From contig CM038919.1 of NCBI GenBank assembly GCA_021904315.1, positions 8,618,001 through 8,682,000 on the forward strand: DNA of 64,000 bases. The letters run 5' to 3'. The stretch comes from Sphagnum magellanicum. Its lineage: Eukaryota > Streptophyta > Sphagnopsida > Sphagnales > Sphagnaceae. The notes under the pieces are model-generated. The model searched no databases. It worked only from the letters and a program-made list of their open reading frames with translations, and was not told where the DNA came from. Made by a program: the position numbers and the translations under genes. How positions within the stretch are numbered: position 1 is the stretch's first letter; the number at the start of each line of letters is the position of its first letter. Of this stretch, positions 33,651 to 46,943 are shown piece by piece.

Positions 33651-36600
33651 AGGGGGTAGTTTGGATATCGTGTACCATTTATGGTATTTTTATGTTATGT
33701 GTTGTATGTGTCGTGACAATGATCATTGTAAGCACTGGCATAATAGACACAACAATAAATGTAACAATGATGTGTTGATAATAAATCTCAAACAAAACAA
33801 AGAAATAATACATGCAAACAAAATAAAGGAAAGAAAACCCATGCATGATGACAACAACATTTGGATTAAACGAATAAAGAAGTTGAAAAAGGAAAGAGAG
33901 TATACTTGCAACGCTCAAAGAAAAAAGAAAGTGAACTTGCAACCCGTGGACTTTGAAGTTCAAAGAAGAAAAAAATAACAATCTTGTAATATGTTATCAT
34001 GAAATTGATGCCCAACACTATTGAAATTAACATATTGTTATCATGAAAACATGTACCAATAACACAAAAAAGAACAAATGCAAAGATCAGAAAAAAAAAA
34101 AAAAAAAAAAAAAAACAAATTTATAACACATCAACTTCAAAGCTTGGAGGAAAAATGGAAAGTAGCCTTCCAATGTGTCGACAATGAAGTTTTAACAAAA
34201 CAAAAAAATAAAACCCACAACCTCAAAGAACAAAAAAATGTAGCCCTACATACAAAGTATAATTGAGAAAATGAGGGCAAACAATTTATCGAAGGAGGAA
34301 AAAGAGTGAGCTAGTTATTTGGCATAATTTGATCCATATGTGAATCAAAAGAAACTTGAATGGCAAAAAGGTGGAGTTAATGAGGTGGTAATGTAACTTT
34401 ACCTTTGTTGTTTGAATGTCACCATGTTATATTAATGATAGGTTAGTGTTAATCAACATAATGTGGCATCATGTCATTTGACCCTAACATTATGACCTCT
34501 AACATTAATGATGCTAACACTAGGTGTGAATGGGACTTTAGTTTGGTTGCAAACCCAAGGCTAGGGTTATGATAATATTGATATAATAATTAGATTAAAT
34601 TACTTCCCAAAACATGCCCAATATTTTATGTAGCTTCAAATAAACCAAGATTAATATGTTTTGGTTGCTAGTTATTGGCTTCCAAAAATTTAAGCACAAG
34701 TGCAAAACATCATGAATTCCTTTGGACATCCATAGATCAAAATTGTAGAATTACATTGTATTAAGGTTGGCCAAACATACATTTTCTTTGTTTCTCCACC
34801 AAATAGGGATTTGTAATGAAAAATTATTTCTAAAAGAAAGACAACTAAGGACACAAGTGCATAATTAAACACTTTAAGTAGATATTCTCCACAAACTACA
34901 TAGGCAAATGATTTCTCACCAAAAAAAAATTACAAAAGAAATTATTGCATAATACATGCAAAGAATTAAAATGAGACCATGAATTGATGAACAAAAGCTA
35001 AAAAATAAGAATGTGAGATTAATAACATGTACCTCAAGCGCCTATTGGCTATGAAAAGTGATGTGTGACCAAGAGCTTAAAACCAATAGTCTATAAGTAA
35101 GAGTAGCTAAATAGGAGCCAAAGAGAAGGAACATATGACCATGAGTTGACGAGTACAAGTTCAAGACTAATTAAAGCTAAAAGTAGAAGTAGTTGAACAA
35201 AAGTAGATAATTAAAAGTAGTAAAAAAAACCCAATGAATAGGATTTGATGAGTAGGATTGTAGGGCAAACCCATCCTTGGTGGTACCACTAGGAATGTCA
35301 CTCCTTGATTTTACTAGATCCATTGAATTAAAAAAAATCATAAGAGACATTTTTAAAAATATTTTCATAATTTATTTAATGAGTACATGTGTTTTGTTCC
35401 ATAGATTTTGAGATTTCAATAATATCAAAACTATTGTGTATTTTGATGTTCCTAATCATTGTGTTTAAAAAAAGTCTTGGGAATGTAATGCTAGTTCTTT
35501 TCCTTGAACTTTTTGTTTAGGCACACAAATTTGAAACATGATTTGAGAATTGTTCAAGGAATTTTTTTCTTAAGGTAATTTTGAAGTCATTTTATTTTTA
35601 TTTTTATTAAGAAATTAATTGAATATGTATAATTTAGTTGAATTCCCAAAGTGAAGACTATTGATTTTTGAATGGGCCATCACTATTAGCAATATAATTT
35701 TTAACAATTTTCACTTTTTTAAAATTCCAAAATTAACTTCAACCCATATATTAATGCATGCAATGTATAAACATGAGAAAAAAAAATTATAGTTGTGAAA
35801 ACATTTAAAGGAAAAAGGCCCAAAAAAATGTTTTGACCACTTTTGGTTCCTTAACCATTATTTGAGGTGGTTCTTATTGGTACCGGGCAAGGATAGGTTT
35901 GCACATGCATGACTAGGAGCCAATGAAAAATTAGAAGGGGAATGAAGAGCATGGAGGAAGGAGGAGATGATGAGTAGGAAAGAAAGAGGAAATAGAGGAG
36001 GAGCAAGAGGGAAAGATGACCTTGAAGAATTTAAACAAATGATTAAACAAAAAATTAAAACCAAACAAAACAAATATTGACACTTCAAAACATATAAACA
36101 TCAATTTGAAATACAAAACAAATGAACAAAATGTTTCATTTAGGCCCTTTTATCTTCGTGGAGACAAAGTAAGAACACAAGAAAACTATTTGTGATGTGT
36201 TTTAAACCTTAAACTTTACATTGGAAACCCTACCTTATAAACCTAAAAATTTAGCCTAAAACCTATAAACTTGTAGCTATACCTTACCTACCACTTAGAC
36301 CCCACCTATTACTTAGCATAAACCTCTTGACTTAAAAATCGAACCTATATATTTACTTTGGTGATAATTAATGGGATGATATCTAAGGGAATAAAACTAA
36401 TTATGATATTAAGTGCCAATAAAGTAAAGTAGACAATTTCTATTCCTTGTCACAAAAAAAAAAACTAGTAGCCATAAATAAGTTTGAATGTATTGAAAGT
36501 AGAATTGTTTTTTAATTTAATGATCAAGATGAGGATAATCTTTAATTTTATCATAATAATGTTGATTAATTGCATATTTAATATGCATTCAAATATGTTT

Positions 36601-38215
36601 AAAAATGCATTTTCCCCTACTTTTTATGTTGTCCAAATTTGTACAAGTAGGTGAAAGTAGATGAATTATTGAATATTCTCCATTTTCAACATGATGTAGT
36701 TTTAAAATGTACTTGTAAGTTTTCAGCATTTAAATATTATAGTAGAATACATCAAACTTCTAATGAAAAAATATGTTTAAACTCAATTTGACCATTCATT
36801 TTCAAACATACTTTTAAAGTAGATACTTTTATTGACCAATATCTACTTTTATTCTACCAAAGTTTTTCAAATTTTGTAATCACCTCACTATAAACTCAAA
36901 GAAAAACACCATGTTTTTATTATGTTATTTTAAATTATTTTCAATCTACTTTCTTTTACTTGTGTCAAAAACTAGACCAACTTTTGACTAACTTTTTAAA
37001 ACTATTTTTTTGTATATTTTACCATGCTTTCACCCTATTCACCAATTTTCATGGTGGGAATTGATTTGAAACCTTTTTTGAAACCTTTGTGATAATTGCT
37101 CAATGGTCATTTATAGCCTTAGGTATTTAATTTGGTGTCATGAGTGGTTCATTGTGGCCCTTGAGTGAAGCCTTTTAGTGCTTATATTTTAGCTAGGAAA
37201 TGCATAATTTTGAATAATAGGCCCTAGCTTAGTCTAAAGAATTATATTTATAACGTTAAAAAAATAACCCAAAAAACTTTGAAATTTGTAGTTTTGACCA
37301 TGGTACCAATGTAGATAGGTGCTCCATGTCAATTCACCCAAAGGTCAATCACTAAGGTGAAGGTACCAATGCTAGTGATTGCAATTCATCTTGACCAAAC
37401 TTTTCTTAAAGTTCACACTGAATTTTGCCACCATGGACAAACCAACATTCACACTAGTATGATGGTACATTTCCCAAATCTTTCTTGGGTTCCTTGTATA
37501 CATAGTAAATACTACATCTTTAAATTAAATTAGGATCATCAAGTTCAAAATTTAACATTTTACCCCAAGCTAGGCCCAATGACAAATTGGACCTTGTTCA
37601 TCAATGATTTTGCATATCTAGTTGTTTAAAAAAATATTTTCATTGTTTTTGACATTTTAGTTTAGTTTATTTATTTTTGGTTGTAAATCTTGTTTTTGTG
37701 CCATGGATGTACACGGGTTTTTTATTTTCAAGGTTGTAGGTTTGCAAGCCAAGTTTTGTTATTTCAAGATGCATTGACTTTTTGAGGCGTTTTTGTTCTA
37801 TGTTATAGTTGTCAAAGTGTGGCACTACAAAACTACATACCTTCTCCAAGAACTTAGGCAATTTGTGAAGTGGTGGTGAAAGTTTTGTGACCAATTGTTG
37901 TTACCATTATGTTATGAACCAATGTTGGGGGCATTGGTTCTTTGAAGACGCCTTATATTTCATCATTTTCTACATATTGTATGTTTTGTGAAGAGCTTGT
38001 TGTTGTGGTTATTCCTGATAACTTGGAAAATCTAGAGGCTTCTATTTTTTTATAATCAAGAGTTGGAAAAACTTATGTGCCACATGAAGTTGTAGGTTTC
38101 TTTTCTTTTTTACATACATTTGAGAAAAGAAAGGGCCATAATATGTTAACATAATGTTGGATCCCAACTTTGAATCCATGCACCTAATCATGACTTATGT
38201 GGGTCATGATAATGG
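33651..38215. other. AT-rich stretch without recognised gene
   Basis: It contains a 25-A run at 34091-34115 and lysine-rich ORFs (33661-33978) that are products of A-rich composition. A 17-base string AACCCAAGGCTAGGGTT at 34552-34568 also occurs at 58210-58226, hinting at a further fragment of the LTR-like repeat. A microsatellite-like AAAAGTAG region lies around 35175-35225. No protein domain recognised. Confidence 0.3.
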
Positions 38216-38962
38216 GTAAAAACATGCTAATAGGAGCTAGAAAAGGTGTTAGGAGTCTTTGAAAATTTCAAATTATAGTAAATGTGTTTTTGTTTTGACA
38301 TTTTAAAGTTATGTTAACATTTCAAGGTGTGCTAGATGACTAATATGAGTGTAAGGGTTTTTTTAAAATTAAAATTTGGGTTTTAGTTTTAGTAAAGGAC
38401 TTTTGAACTTGAACAATAGTTGTGTTAAAAGTAATCAATTTTGCAAAAGACTAGGGTAAAAGACTCTTTTAATGAATAAAATTTTATGATTAAAAAAAAG
38501 ATGATAATAACCTACTACCCACATTCAAAAAACACTCACAATTAAAAAGTTGTGAAATATTAATTTTTTAAAAGTTCAAAGTATGTTTCAAAATCTCAAA
38601 TTTTCAAAAATCCTTTACCACATGTACAAATGGGGGTGTAATGTACATGACATATAAAACAAAGTTGTAGTTTATGATACATAAAATTAAAACCTAATGT
38701 AGCTACCATATTTTTGATATGATTCAAAATTATGATAACTTTTCAAAATAAAATGAAAAATTTAGCAAAAATTGCACCCTTTATTCAACAATAACTAACA
38801 CAAAACATGTGATATATTGGGGCAACTATATGTATTTTGATAACAAGTTACAAAAGATTTCATTCAAAAATTCCTTTATATCAAAAGTGAGAAAGATTAA
38901 AAAAGATTCATAATCCTTTTATAAAATAATCCCATTGGCTCTAAATTATCATGTTTTGACCG
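38216..38962 (+). mobile_element. ~750-bp TIR element, copy 2
   Basis: Same family as 16274-17032, opposite orientation. The ends pair: GGGTAAAAACATGCTAATAG at 38216 against CGGTCAAAACATGATAATTT read inward from 38962. Internal identity includes GACTAATATGA, ATTGGGGCAACTATATGTAT and ATAATCCCATTGGCTC. The TIR sequences differ from copy 1 but each copy's ends match each other, so the inverted symmetry is genuine. Non-coding. Confidence 0.65.
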
Positions 38963-39616
38963 TAATGTTGCAACTAGATAATCGTTGAATATGACAATGA
39001 ATTGTTGTTGCCTTTGTTGATGGAAGTTTATAAGCTATCAATGCTCACTATTGTTGACAAACCTAATGCATTTGGTTTAAATATTGGAAATGAAAATTTG
39101 TTTCACACCATAGACACAATTGTAAACAATTTGAGACATGTTGGTAGAAAGTTGTACACTTACTATTGGTATCATGTTGATGGAGATAATTGCAAATATG
39201 CATTGACATGCTGGTACACAAAAGAGCATAGGTTTCTAACAATTATTACCTTAATGAAATAAAATTTCATAGACATCCAACTTGCCAAATGAAATAGAAA
39301 AGATTTTCTACATTGTTGGAATCTTGATTGCACTTTGTAGATGTTGCCTTCAAGTAATAAATCTCAACAAGCTAATTTTTGTTAGTAAAAATTGGCCGTA
39401 TGATTCATGCGTTAAGTGTTTTAATTTTTTTGACTTCGCATATGCGTGAGGCAAAAGTTGGATCTAATGAAAGAATTGGATGTTGAATCTCAAGACAAGG
39501 TGGAGCATGAAGAATTTCTAGAGGCTTAAGATGATTGTAGTATGTGGCAGTGTTATACATTTGACCAAATTTGTGGTTTTTTTGTTTGGTAGGTGTGTCA
39601 AGTCTACAACTCAAGG
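38963..39616. other. Stretch with one unrecognised ORF
   Basis: The ORF at 39002-39262 (86 codons; no alternative stop-free frame nearby) has mixed composition and could be a coding fragment, but I recognise no motif (for example TYYWYHVDGDNCKYALTCW). Nothing else seen. Confidence 0.25.
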
Positions 39617-39765
39617 TTGTCAATGTGGAGATATAGATGGGATGTCGGTTTTGGAGATTGTATGAATAACTTTCATGGACAATCATCGTGATTGCTAATG
39701 TGGAGTTGAAGATAGGATGTTGGTTTTGGTCATTATATGGATGACTTTGATGGATAATCATCATG
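39617..39765. repeat. Imperfect tandem duplication, ~74-bp unit
   Basis: Two adjacent copies. Unit 1 starts TTGTCAATGTGGAGATATAG and unit 2 starts ATTGCTAATGTGGAGTTGAA; both continue with GATGTYGGTTTTGG and end near GGA(C/T)AATCATC(G/A)TG. About 80 percent alike by eye. Confidence 0.65.
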
Positions 39766-42700
39766 TAATAAAATCTAAAAGTAGGGATTGTTATTGTCTT
39801 GTTGGAAATGATAGATGGACTCTTATCATGAGCCTTGGAAATTGAAGATGGTGAAATGGGCTTTGTGTTAGGATTTTAGGGGTAAAATTTTTTTTAATGT
39901 AATGATTCCAAGTTGGTTCAAGGTTTTTTACAAGTTATGTTGGTCTTCATTTATGTGGTGTGTATTTTGTATGTCATCTGTGGGCTTAATTTGTTTTTAT
40001 GAATACTTTGCACGTTTTTATTTTAGTGTCTTTGTGTTTACCATGCAACTTGTGCAAGGCATTTTTTTTCTCTTCTATGGGGTTTCAATTTTGTTGTTGT
40101 TGTCTTTTGTCTTTCCTTTGTCATGTGTCTTGTTCTTTGTTCCTACCCATCTTATGTTTCTAATTTTGGTTGTGTTTTTACACTAATTTTTTATTTGTTA
40201 TGTTTTGAAATTTGGGTTTCCCTCATTAGGTTTTTGGCTTTTGCTCTTTTTTTTTTGGGTTTTTGGTTTTTGTTTGTTACATTGGGTTTTTAGTTTATGC
40301 ATGTTGTACCAAGTTATTGTTTGTTGCATTGGATTTCTTATTTTTGTCAAGGGCATTGGGTTTGCTTGTTTATTTTTAATCATGTATGCTTTGTTTTTTG
40401 TTTTTGGTTTCTATATTATTAGTTATTGTTTGAAGGGATGTGGGATGGAATCTAGGAAATAAAACATGGTGTGTGAAGTTTTGGTTTGATTGCTTTTTTT
40501 GTTGGTACTTGCTATTGTTTTATTGTTTGCGATGTGAATATGGGGGATGGAACTTGAAATTTGGAAGATGAAAAATAAAATAAAAATTGTCCACTAAAAA
40601 CCAATATTTACGAAATGCCATATATTTATGATTCATTAGATTGTTCATTGTTAATTCCCATTTATATTACATATGGAGTTTGAAATATGTTTGGATTGAA
40701 AGTTGAATTATTCATCTTTGGATTTTGAAATTGCACCACATTGAAATGTTTATTGAATATTTTTGTTAATGGGTAGATTTTAAAGTTTTTTCTTAATCAG
40801 TGTTGGGCTTTGAATTTTAAGAACCAATGTTTTTTGAAACTTGGGTATTTAATTTAATGTGATATTTATCAAAGAACCTTAAAAAACCTTTAAGAACCTA
40901 CTGGCACATAATGTGTTCATTAAGGGGTTTTGTTAAAGCCCCCAAAAAATCTTAAAATGTATTTGATAATAAAGGGAATGGACTTGAGGTTTTGTTGTTA
41001 AGGTATGTTGCCAAGGTTTGCAAGGCATAAAACACAGCTTGTGAATTGATATAATGCTTCCCCCAAGGCAATGGGATGAACTCCACTTGAAGGTTTGGTC
41101 ATGGCTAAAAGGCAAGCCGTTTTGAGGATATGTGCAATTTGATGTGGGATGTGACCTTATGCTATATGGGAACAAAGTTGAAATAATTGTGGGAATCCAT
41201 TTGTAGAATCTTTTGGGTGAAAACAATTTCAAAGGTGTTCAAAAATCATCCCAGAAAGGTTGCTTGTAGATAAATGCAACATGTGTTGGAATGCTAATTT
41301 GAAAAAATCAAATGAAAGCTTGAGGTTTTGGTTTGGTCTGTAGTCTTTTAGCAAAAGTGGAAAGAAACCATTTGATTAAAGATGTAAAACATAAATAATT
41401 AAGGTAGTTTTAAAAGATGTGGGTGCAAGAAATAATGGTGCTAAAGCACAAGCTACTTTAGAGTATTTTCATGCACGTTTAGAGATTAGACTAAAAGGCA
41501 TTTATGAGTTGGAAGATCATGTTGGGGAGGAGGCACTAAGTTCAAACTTGTCGTTAAAGCTTGGGTTCATAAAAAAAATTCTTCATGTAGGTTTTCCTAG
41601 TTGTTTGTTATAAAATGTTTGAGTCGGATTTACGTTTAATTAAGCCTTGTTGCCCCTCCACGAGGGGGTAGAACAAAACACCATTGGGGTAACAAGGGGA
41701 ATAAATGCCAAACAACCATATCATAGGGGTTTTGTGCTAGTTTATTTAATGAAAACCAAAATGCCACTTGTACATCATGTCGGCGAGCAGTAGGGATGCG
41801 GTTGTATAATCGAGGATGATGAAAACCAAAATGGAAGGACCCAAATACATTTAATGTCAAAACCCAAGCCCATGATGATGCAGGCAAATTATGAATAAGG
41901 GAAGGTATTGGGTTGGGATGGTCACATAGGTTTAGATTAAATGGATTGGATGTTTTACCAGAACATTAGTGATGAGTTAACCCTTAAAAAATAAATTGAC
42001 GCCCACAAATGGGGCAAGAGGTTTTAGGTGGAGGTTGTAGGCATGTTGGGAGGGTCGGGGTAGGTTGGGGGGTTTGATCATGGGCAACTATAGGGGTTGA
42101 CAGAATGGAAGGGGCAAAAGGTCCTACATGTGCATTATTTACGGGGATTGGGAAAGTGTTGTGTTGGTGCTCCACATTTACATGAAGGGTTAGAGGTTGG
42201 TAGGGGGAGCTAGTGGGTCATGCATGGGTTGTTAAAATAGTATGGGGGGTTGGTGGGTGGTGCATGATTTGCATAGTAAAGGTAGTGGAGAATGGGGCTA
42301 TGGTGGTGTATGAAAGGACAAATGGGTGATGTGAACTACAAAGTTCAATGAAACATGATAAACTAGGGGACATGGGACATTTTGTGCCCATAAGGAAAGA
42401 GGTTTATTAAGAGCATAATCGCAAATAGGCCCCACTTTATAAATACTACATATTTGAACTTGGTAATCCTTAACCTATAGAGCCAATCGCACAAAATTAG
42501 GCAAATCAAGAAGGAAAATAGAAAAAATTGTGACAAACAAGCAAGTTATATTTCAATGGATAGCTAAAACCTAACTTCGCCATGACTTTGGACACCATCA
42601 TCATTATTTTACTATGTTTGACACAATGTATACACTTTTGGAAACTATTGTGCAAAGATTAGGGGTTCAAAAACTTCTGGTTTTTTATTTTTTGGACTAC

Positions 42701-43520
42701 CCAATTAAGGTAATACCCAATTTCAATAATAATAATAATAATAACACCTTTGACTTAATCCTTTGCTCTTAAAAAACCCTTAGAAAACATATGATTGGTC
42801 AATACTAGCCATTATGTATTCATACGTTCACACCTACAACACAATCTTTATTTATTTATTCTTTTTTTTCCTTTGTTATTTTTTTAGGAATATGACAAAA
42901 ACCAAGAAAAACCAAGACCTTAGCAAAATCACTCATTCAATGGTAGAAACCTTTTATTGTGTTTAGTTTATAAGTAATAACCAAATTCTTAGTGATTAAA
43001 AAAAAATTTGGCTTGACATAAACGTAAAAGAAAAGAAAAGAAGGGACCCACCACAAAACAAAACCCAAAAAGAAAAAGGTACACAAAACCCACCCTCCCT
43101 TGGCCTTTTCACCTTCATTGTTTGGTTGCCTGTTGATGTTGGTGTTGTTATCATCATCCTCCTTCTCCTTTTTTTTAAGGAAGTGGTTGTTTTCATATGT
43201 CTTGTAGTGCCCCCAAAATATAGAAACTAGACTTATAACTAGTCCACTTCTAATGAAAACTGGAATCGAACATGGGTCTTGGAACCCCTCTTTCCTTTTT
43301 CTTGAGTGCCTCCACTACAAATTTTTCCTTTTTATATTTCTTTTTCCTTCTTTGCCTAACTTTCTCTCTCCTCTTTTACGTGGCGCTAATTACTAAACAT
43401 GAAAAAACAACGACAATATTGGCATCTAAGTTGCCACTAGCACTCCCAACGCCATTCATCGCCATTCATCGCCATGGTATTAGGTGCACTTTGGACTTTC
43501 ACCCTAACTAGGTGATTTTT
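39766..43520. other. Stretch without recognised gene
   Basis: 39900-40470 is T/G-rich, which makes ORFs look like membrane proteins; I do not count them. 41419-41613 (KAQATLEYFHARLEIRLKG) and 41755-41800 (CTSCRRAVGMRLYNRG) look like former coding pieces, perhaps of a transposon protein, but I cannot name them. An (AAT)n microsatellite lies at 42725-42743. No RNA gene seen. Confidence 0.3.
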
Positions 43521-43523
43521 TAA

Positions 43524-45460
43524 TTGGACATGGGGAATACTTTCAATTTGGTGTCAAAAGGAGTCATATTTCAAGAACTTCATGTAGCAAGTGGGGATAT
43601 CATACATTTCATCCCCTTTGTTCGTGCATTTTATGTGTTTGTGTCTCCCCTATTTTATAGTCATTGTAATCATGAAAGCAAGGTCCTAATCATCCCATCT
43701 ACCATGGAAACCTGTCAAGGTGATCCTTTGGGAGGGGCACTATTTGTTCTAGTTCATTTTAAAGTTCTTTGTTTTACAACTGGTTATTTTCCCCTCTTGT
43801 CTATTTCCCTTTACTACAGATGACATTCACATCATAGGTTCCCCCTCAATTGTATCATTTGCATATGAACATTTCCAAGTTGAGTTTTGTGAGATAGGTC
43901 TTTTTATCCAACTTCAAAAAGTGTAACATGGTCCCCCTCTGGTTTATTATTTAACTTTGACACCCCATCCCTATTTAACACCCCATCAATAGGAATTAGA
44001 GTATTGGGGGTTCCATTGGGTACTTCATCCTTCACATCAACTTTCGTCAAAAAAAATTTATTGGAGGATGTTCAACATGTTGATCTTCTCCTTAAAATGG
44101 GTGATGTTTAGGTAGCCTTTGGAATTTTAATTATTTGCTTTGAACAACCATAATATCTATTATGATTCACACCTCCATCTTCCACCTTCATAGAATCCTT
44201 TGTTTCTTTTTATTTTTCTCTCCTTTAAATGTTTGGGCGCCTTTTGGGTCCAAGATCCTTTGATAGTCTAAAAGGACCTTTAGCCTATAAACAAGCCTTT
44301 TTCCCAATAGCTTTTGGTGACATCGACTTCATATGAACAACCACCATCGCTCTAATAATCTATTCAAGGAACTGGGCCTTTGTAGCTTCCATCATAGTTG
44401 ATAGGTTTAAGGGTGATCAATGTCCCTTCCTTCTTGAAGCCTTAACACGAGTTGACAACAACCTCTTCTTTTTCCAACAACACGTCAAGGCGGCTTGCGA
44501 TCTTCTACCGCCCCCAGCATGAGCGTGTCTTCCTCCCTTTGAACAATTCATTGGCCAACAAATGGTTCACTTTCAAGATTCCATTTCGAAGTGTTTGCAC
44601 CATCATACCCTTTCCAACATGCTTTTCAACAAGATATTTGAAACCCATTGTGTTCAAATATTATCATGTTTCGGCCTTGGTGCAGGCGTTTTGGTTTACA
44701 ATTCGATCAACTTTCCTAGCCTTTCGATTATTTTCCCCATCCTTTTCCATAGTGCTTCAAACATGACTTGGAGTACCACATCCTTCAATTATAGGTATCC
44801 CTTGATGTATGTGCACACATCCCATCGATGTTACAAATGTCATTTTTTATGTTGCGCCCACGGCAATGAACACATAGGCACCCATGATGAAGTTTGTGAC
44901 ACTTTTTCTACCATTGCACAAGATGCCAACTTCCATGTGGGACGAAATTAACTACATGCTTCCTTCAATGACATTCCACTCCTTTCGTCGATGAGTTGAT
45001 ATTATGCTCACCAAAGATGGAATTCACACCCTAGCCAATGTTGTCATTGTTCGTCCAACACAAGTGGATTTACTTTGTTGATCTTACGTAACCTGAAGAT
45101 TTGTTGCCTCCAAAACAACTCAAGCCAAAGAAAAGGCTATTGCAACTAACATCCCACTGATCATTTCCTCCTTTTAACAATTGAGGTGTTTAGATGTTTA
45201 GACAAACAAGTTGATGTGTTCTTACACGATTGTGCCAATGCCGTGTGGAACTTCAAAAGGCTAGAGGGCCTTCCTCTTTTTGTTTTGGTTACGTTTCTTC
45301 GTAAAAAAATCTCAATTACATTACAAGGGATGCAAGCATCCTGCATCTTAAGTCAAGCGATAGCAGTAGGTCTAACTACTTCTTGACTTCCACCCCTTCA
45401 AAATTTACCCCCAATCACCATGGCTGACCTCCTACAAGGAGTCAGTTGTTGAGACAATTG
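43524..45460 (+). pseudogene. Decayed non-LTR retrotransposon (LINE) ORF with zinc finger and restriction-like endonuclease
   Basis: The RT part reads DMGNTFNLVSKGVIFQELHV, with the catalytic Asp at 43527. METCQGDPLGGALF follows (the QGDPLG block of LINE RTs), then after a frameshift TDDIHIIG at 43816-43839, the (F/A)DD catalytic pair with Ala changed to Thr. Further on are PQHERVFLPLNNSLANKWF, a Cys/His cluster CCAHGNEHIGTHDEVCDTF (44849-44905), and VDIMLTKDGIHTL and ANVVIVRPTQVDLL (about 44994-45083), a PD-D/E-xK-style endonuclease stretch whose acidic residues have partly decayed (D to N, D to R). The end LDKQVDVFLHDCANAVWNFK and LVTFLRKKISITLQGMQA (45190-45340) completes it. This architecture, RT followed by zinc finger and restriction-like nuclease, belongs to early-branching, often site-specific LINEs. 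Frameshifts and stops make it dead. The 5' part is missing, as is usual for LINEs. Confidence 0.7.
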
Positions 45461-46540
45461 TTGAGACAAAGAGACTTTGACATCTAGTTTGTGTTTGTTT
45501 CACATCCTGTAAATTGATCCTTTTCATTTTTCTTTGTCCCTTGTACATTTTCTAGATCTGTGGTGTGTTTATTAATAAAGTTTTGCAGGGTTAACACACA
45601 CTTGATAAACTTGCCTAGGTTTTTGTTAAACAATTGGCTCACATACTCACCTAAACCAATGCCCAAACCCCCACCCTTGTCCTAAACATGTCCAACTCTA
45701 ATTGTGAAAAAATCCTCCCCACACCCAAGTGGTTCTTTAAAACTGAAGATATTCAATTAATCAGACTCAGCCAGTTCTTGAAAAGATATTTTTTCTATAG
45801 CCCATACCTCATTGTTATAAAAAAGAATCAAATACCTGCCCCACACTGGTTTGAACCTTAAAGCTTTGTAATACCAAACAAGGACCTGAATGCTGAACCC
45901 TCAGGCCCAACAATTTAACACTTGGGTCTACTATGGTATATATTGGATTGGTAATAAACACGGAATAAGAATTAACGAAATGCACCATATCCAGCAATTC
46001 CATTGGCAATAACTTATTTTATTCAATACTCTCTGTATATTAGTAAGTCTGTATATAAACAGGCTTAAAAAATGGTTAAATACAACAAACAAACAAACAA
46101 ACAAAATTATAAAAAGGGGATAATATAACCTCTAGGTATTAGGTAATAACTTAACAAGAGGCCTCACCAGAGTCTTTTGGGTGTAAAAAATCTCGCCAAA
46201 ATGACAAAAAATAAAAATGAAATATTCTGTCACAAAATGTTGAAAAAAATCACCAATTTTTTATTATTATAATTTTTTTTTTTGGCCCGCAAGTGGACTC
46301 TGAATTCAGTTTGGTAGCATTTTTTTATTAGTTTTTTTTTCCTATTTAGACAGGTTCAAAAACCTGTCGCCATTTAATGCTTAATCCCTCTTGGGATAGT
46401 AGCCAATTTCACAACATCAGAAAATTGGAAAATTGTTTTTCACTGGGGCTGGTTCACCCTGGCCAGTTTTACCCACCCCGCATCTGGTCACGTGAGCCAG
46501 TCAAATTAAACTGGAAGAGAATCGGATATTTACGTAATCG
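45461..46540. other. Intergenic stretch upstream of the trihelix gene
   Basis: No coding homology. It holds an (ACAA)n microsatellite at 46085-46105 and T-runs at 46273-46284 and 46320-46343. A TATATAAA-like string occurs near 46052, too far upstream of the gene to call its TATA box with confidence. Confidence 0.35.
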
Positions 46541-46755
46541 GTGAAAGTTGTAAGGTACCTTACCAGGCCTAAAGGTTTAAAGCTAACTCATGGGGCGCAC
46601 CTCGGTTTCTTTCTCTCCTTTCTTTTGCACTTTCTCTCGTGTTCTCGTGTCCCAGGGAGCTCTCGCGTCGTCCTCGCAGCTACGAACGAAGGCTGTGCAA
46701 GAGCTGGCCTCCGCTCGCGTTTGGATCTCTCTCTCTTGTTTTTGGTTTTAGAAAT

Positions 46756-46793
<38 letters not shown>

Positions 46794-46943
46794 TAAGCAC
46801 TCCATTGCGGTTGTGTCGTCGTAATTCTAATCGGAGATCTAACAAACCAGACTTGTTTCAAGGTGGTTGTATCCTGCCGGTGTTGGAGGATTTTGTAGGG
46901 ATTTGGATCCAGCGATGGCGGTGTGTCTTCGGATTCTTCTCCC
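46541..46943 (+). promoter_or_regulatory. CpG-rich 5' region of the trihelix gene (promoter/5' UTR)
   Basis: G+C and CpG rise abruptly here compared with the flanks. The region holds CT-rich tracts (46604-46635) and a (GA)n repeat at 46760-46791, a common feature of plant 5' UTRs and GAGA-type promoters. No TATA box is evident at a usual distance. The ORFs that read through it (46541-46954 plus, 46588-46845 minus) are composition artefacts. The transcription start cannot be placed from sequence alone. Confidence 0.55.
46760..46791. repeat. (GA)16 microsatellite
   Basis: Uninterrupted GA dinucleotide repeat about 150 bases upstream of the trihelix start. It may be transcribed as 5' UTR and is likely to vary in length. 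Confidence 0.9.

Noticed and set aside
33661..33981. Overlapping 105-codon (+) and 100-codon (-) ORFs
   Set aside because: Lysine-rich or phenylalanine-rich readings of A-rich DNA with no motif.
34552..34568. 17-base identity with 58210-58226 as a third LTR copy
   Set aside because: The match does not extend on either side, so it is too short to call a copy.
39902..40470. ORFs resembling multi-pass membrane proteins
   Set aside because: T/G-rich low-complexity DNA encodes Phe/Leu/Val by composition. The phase is not conserved and no domain is present.
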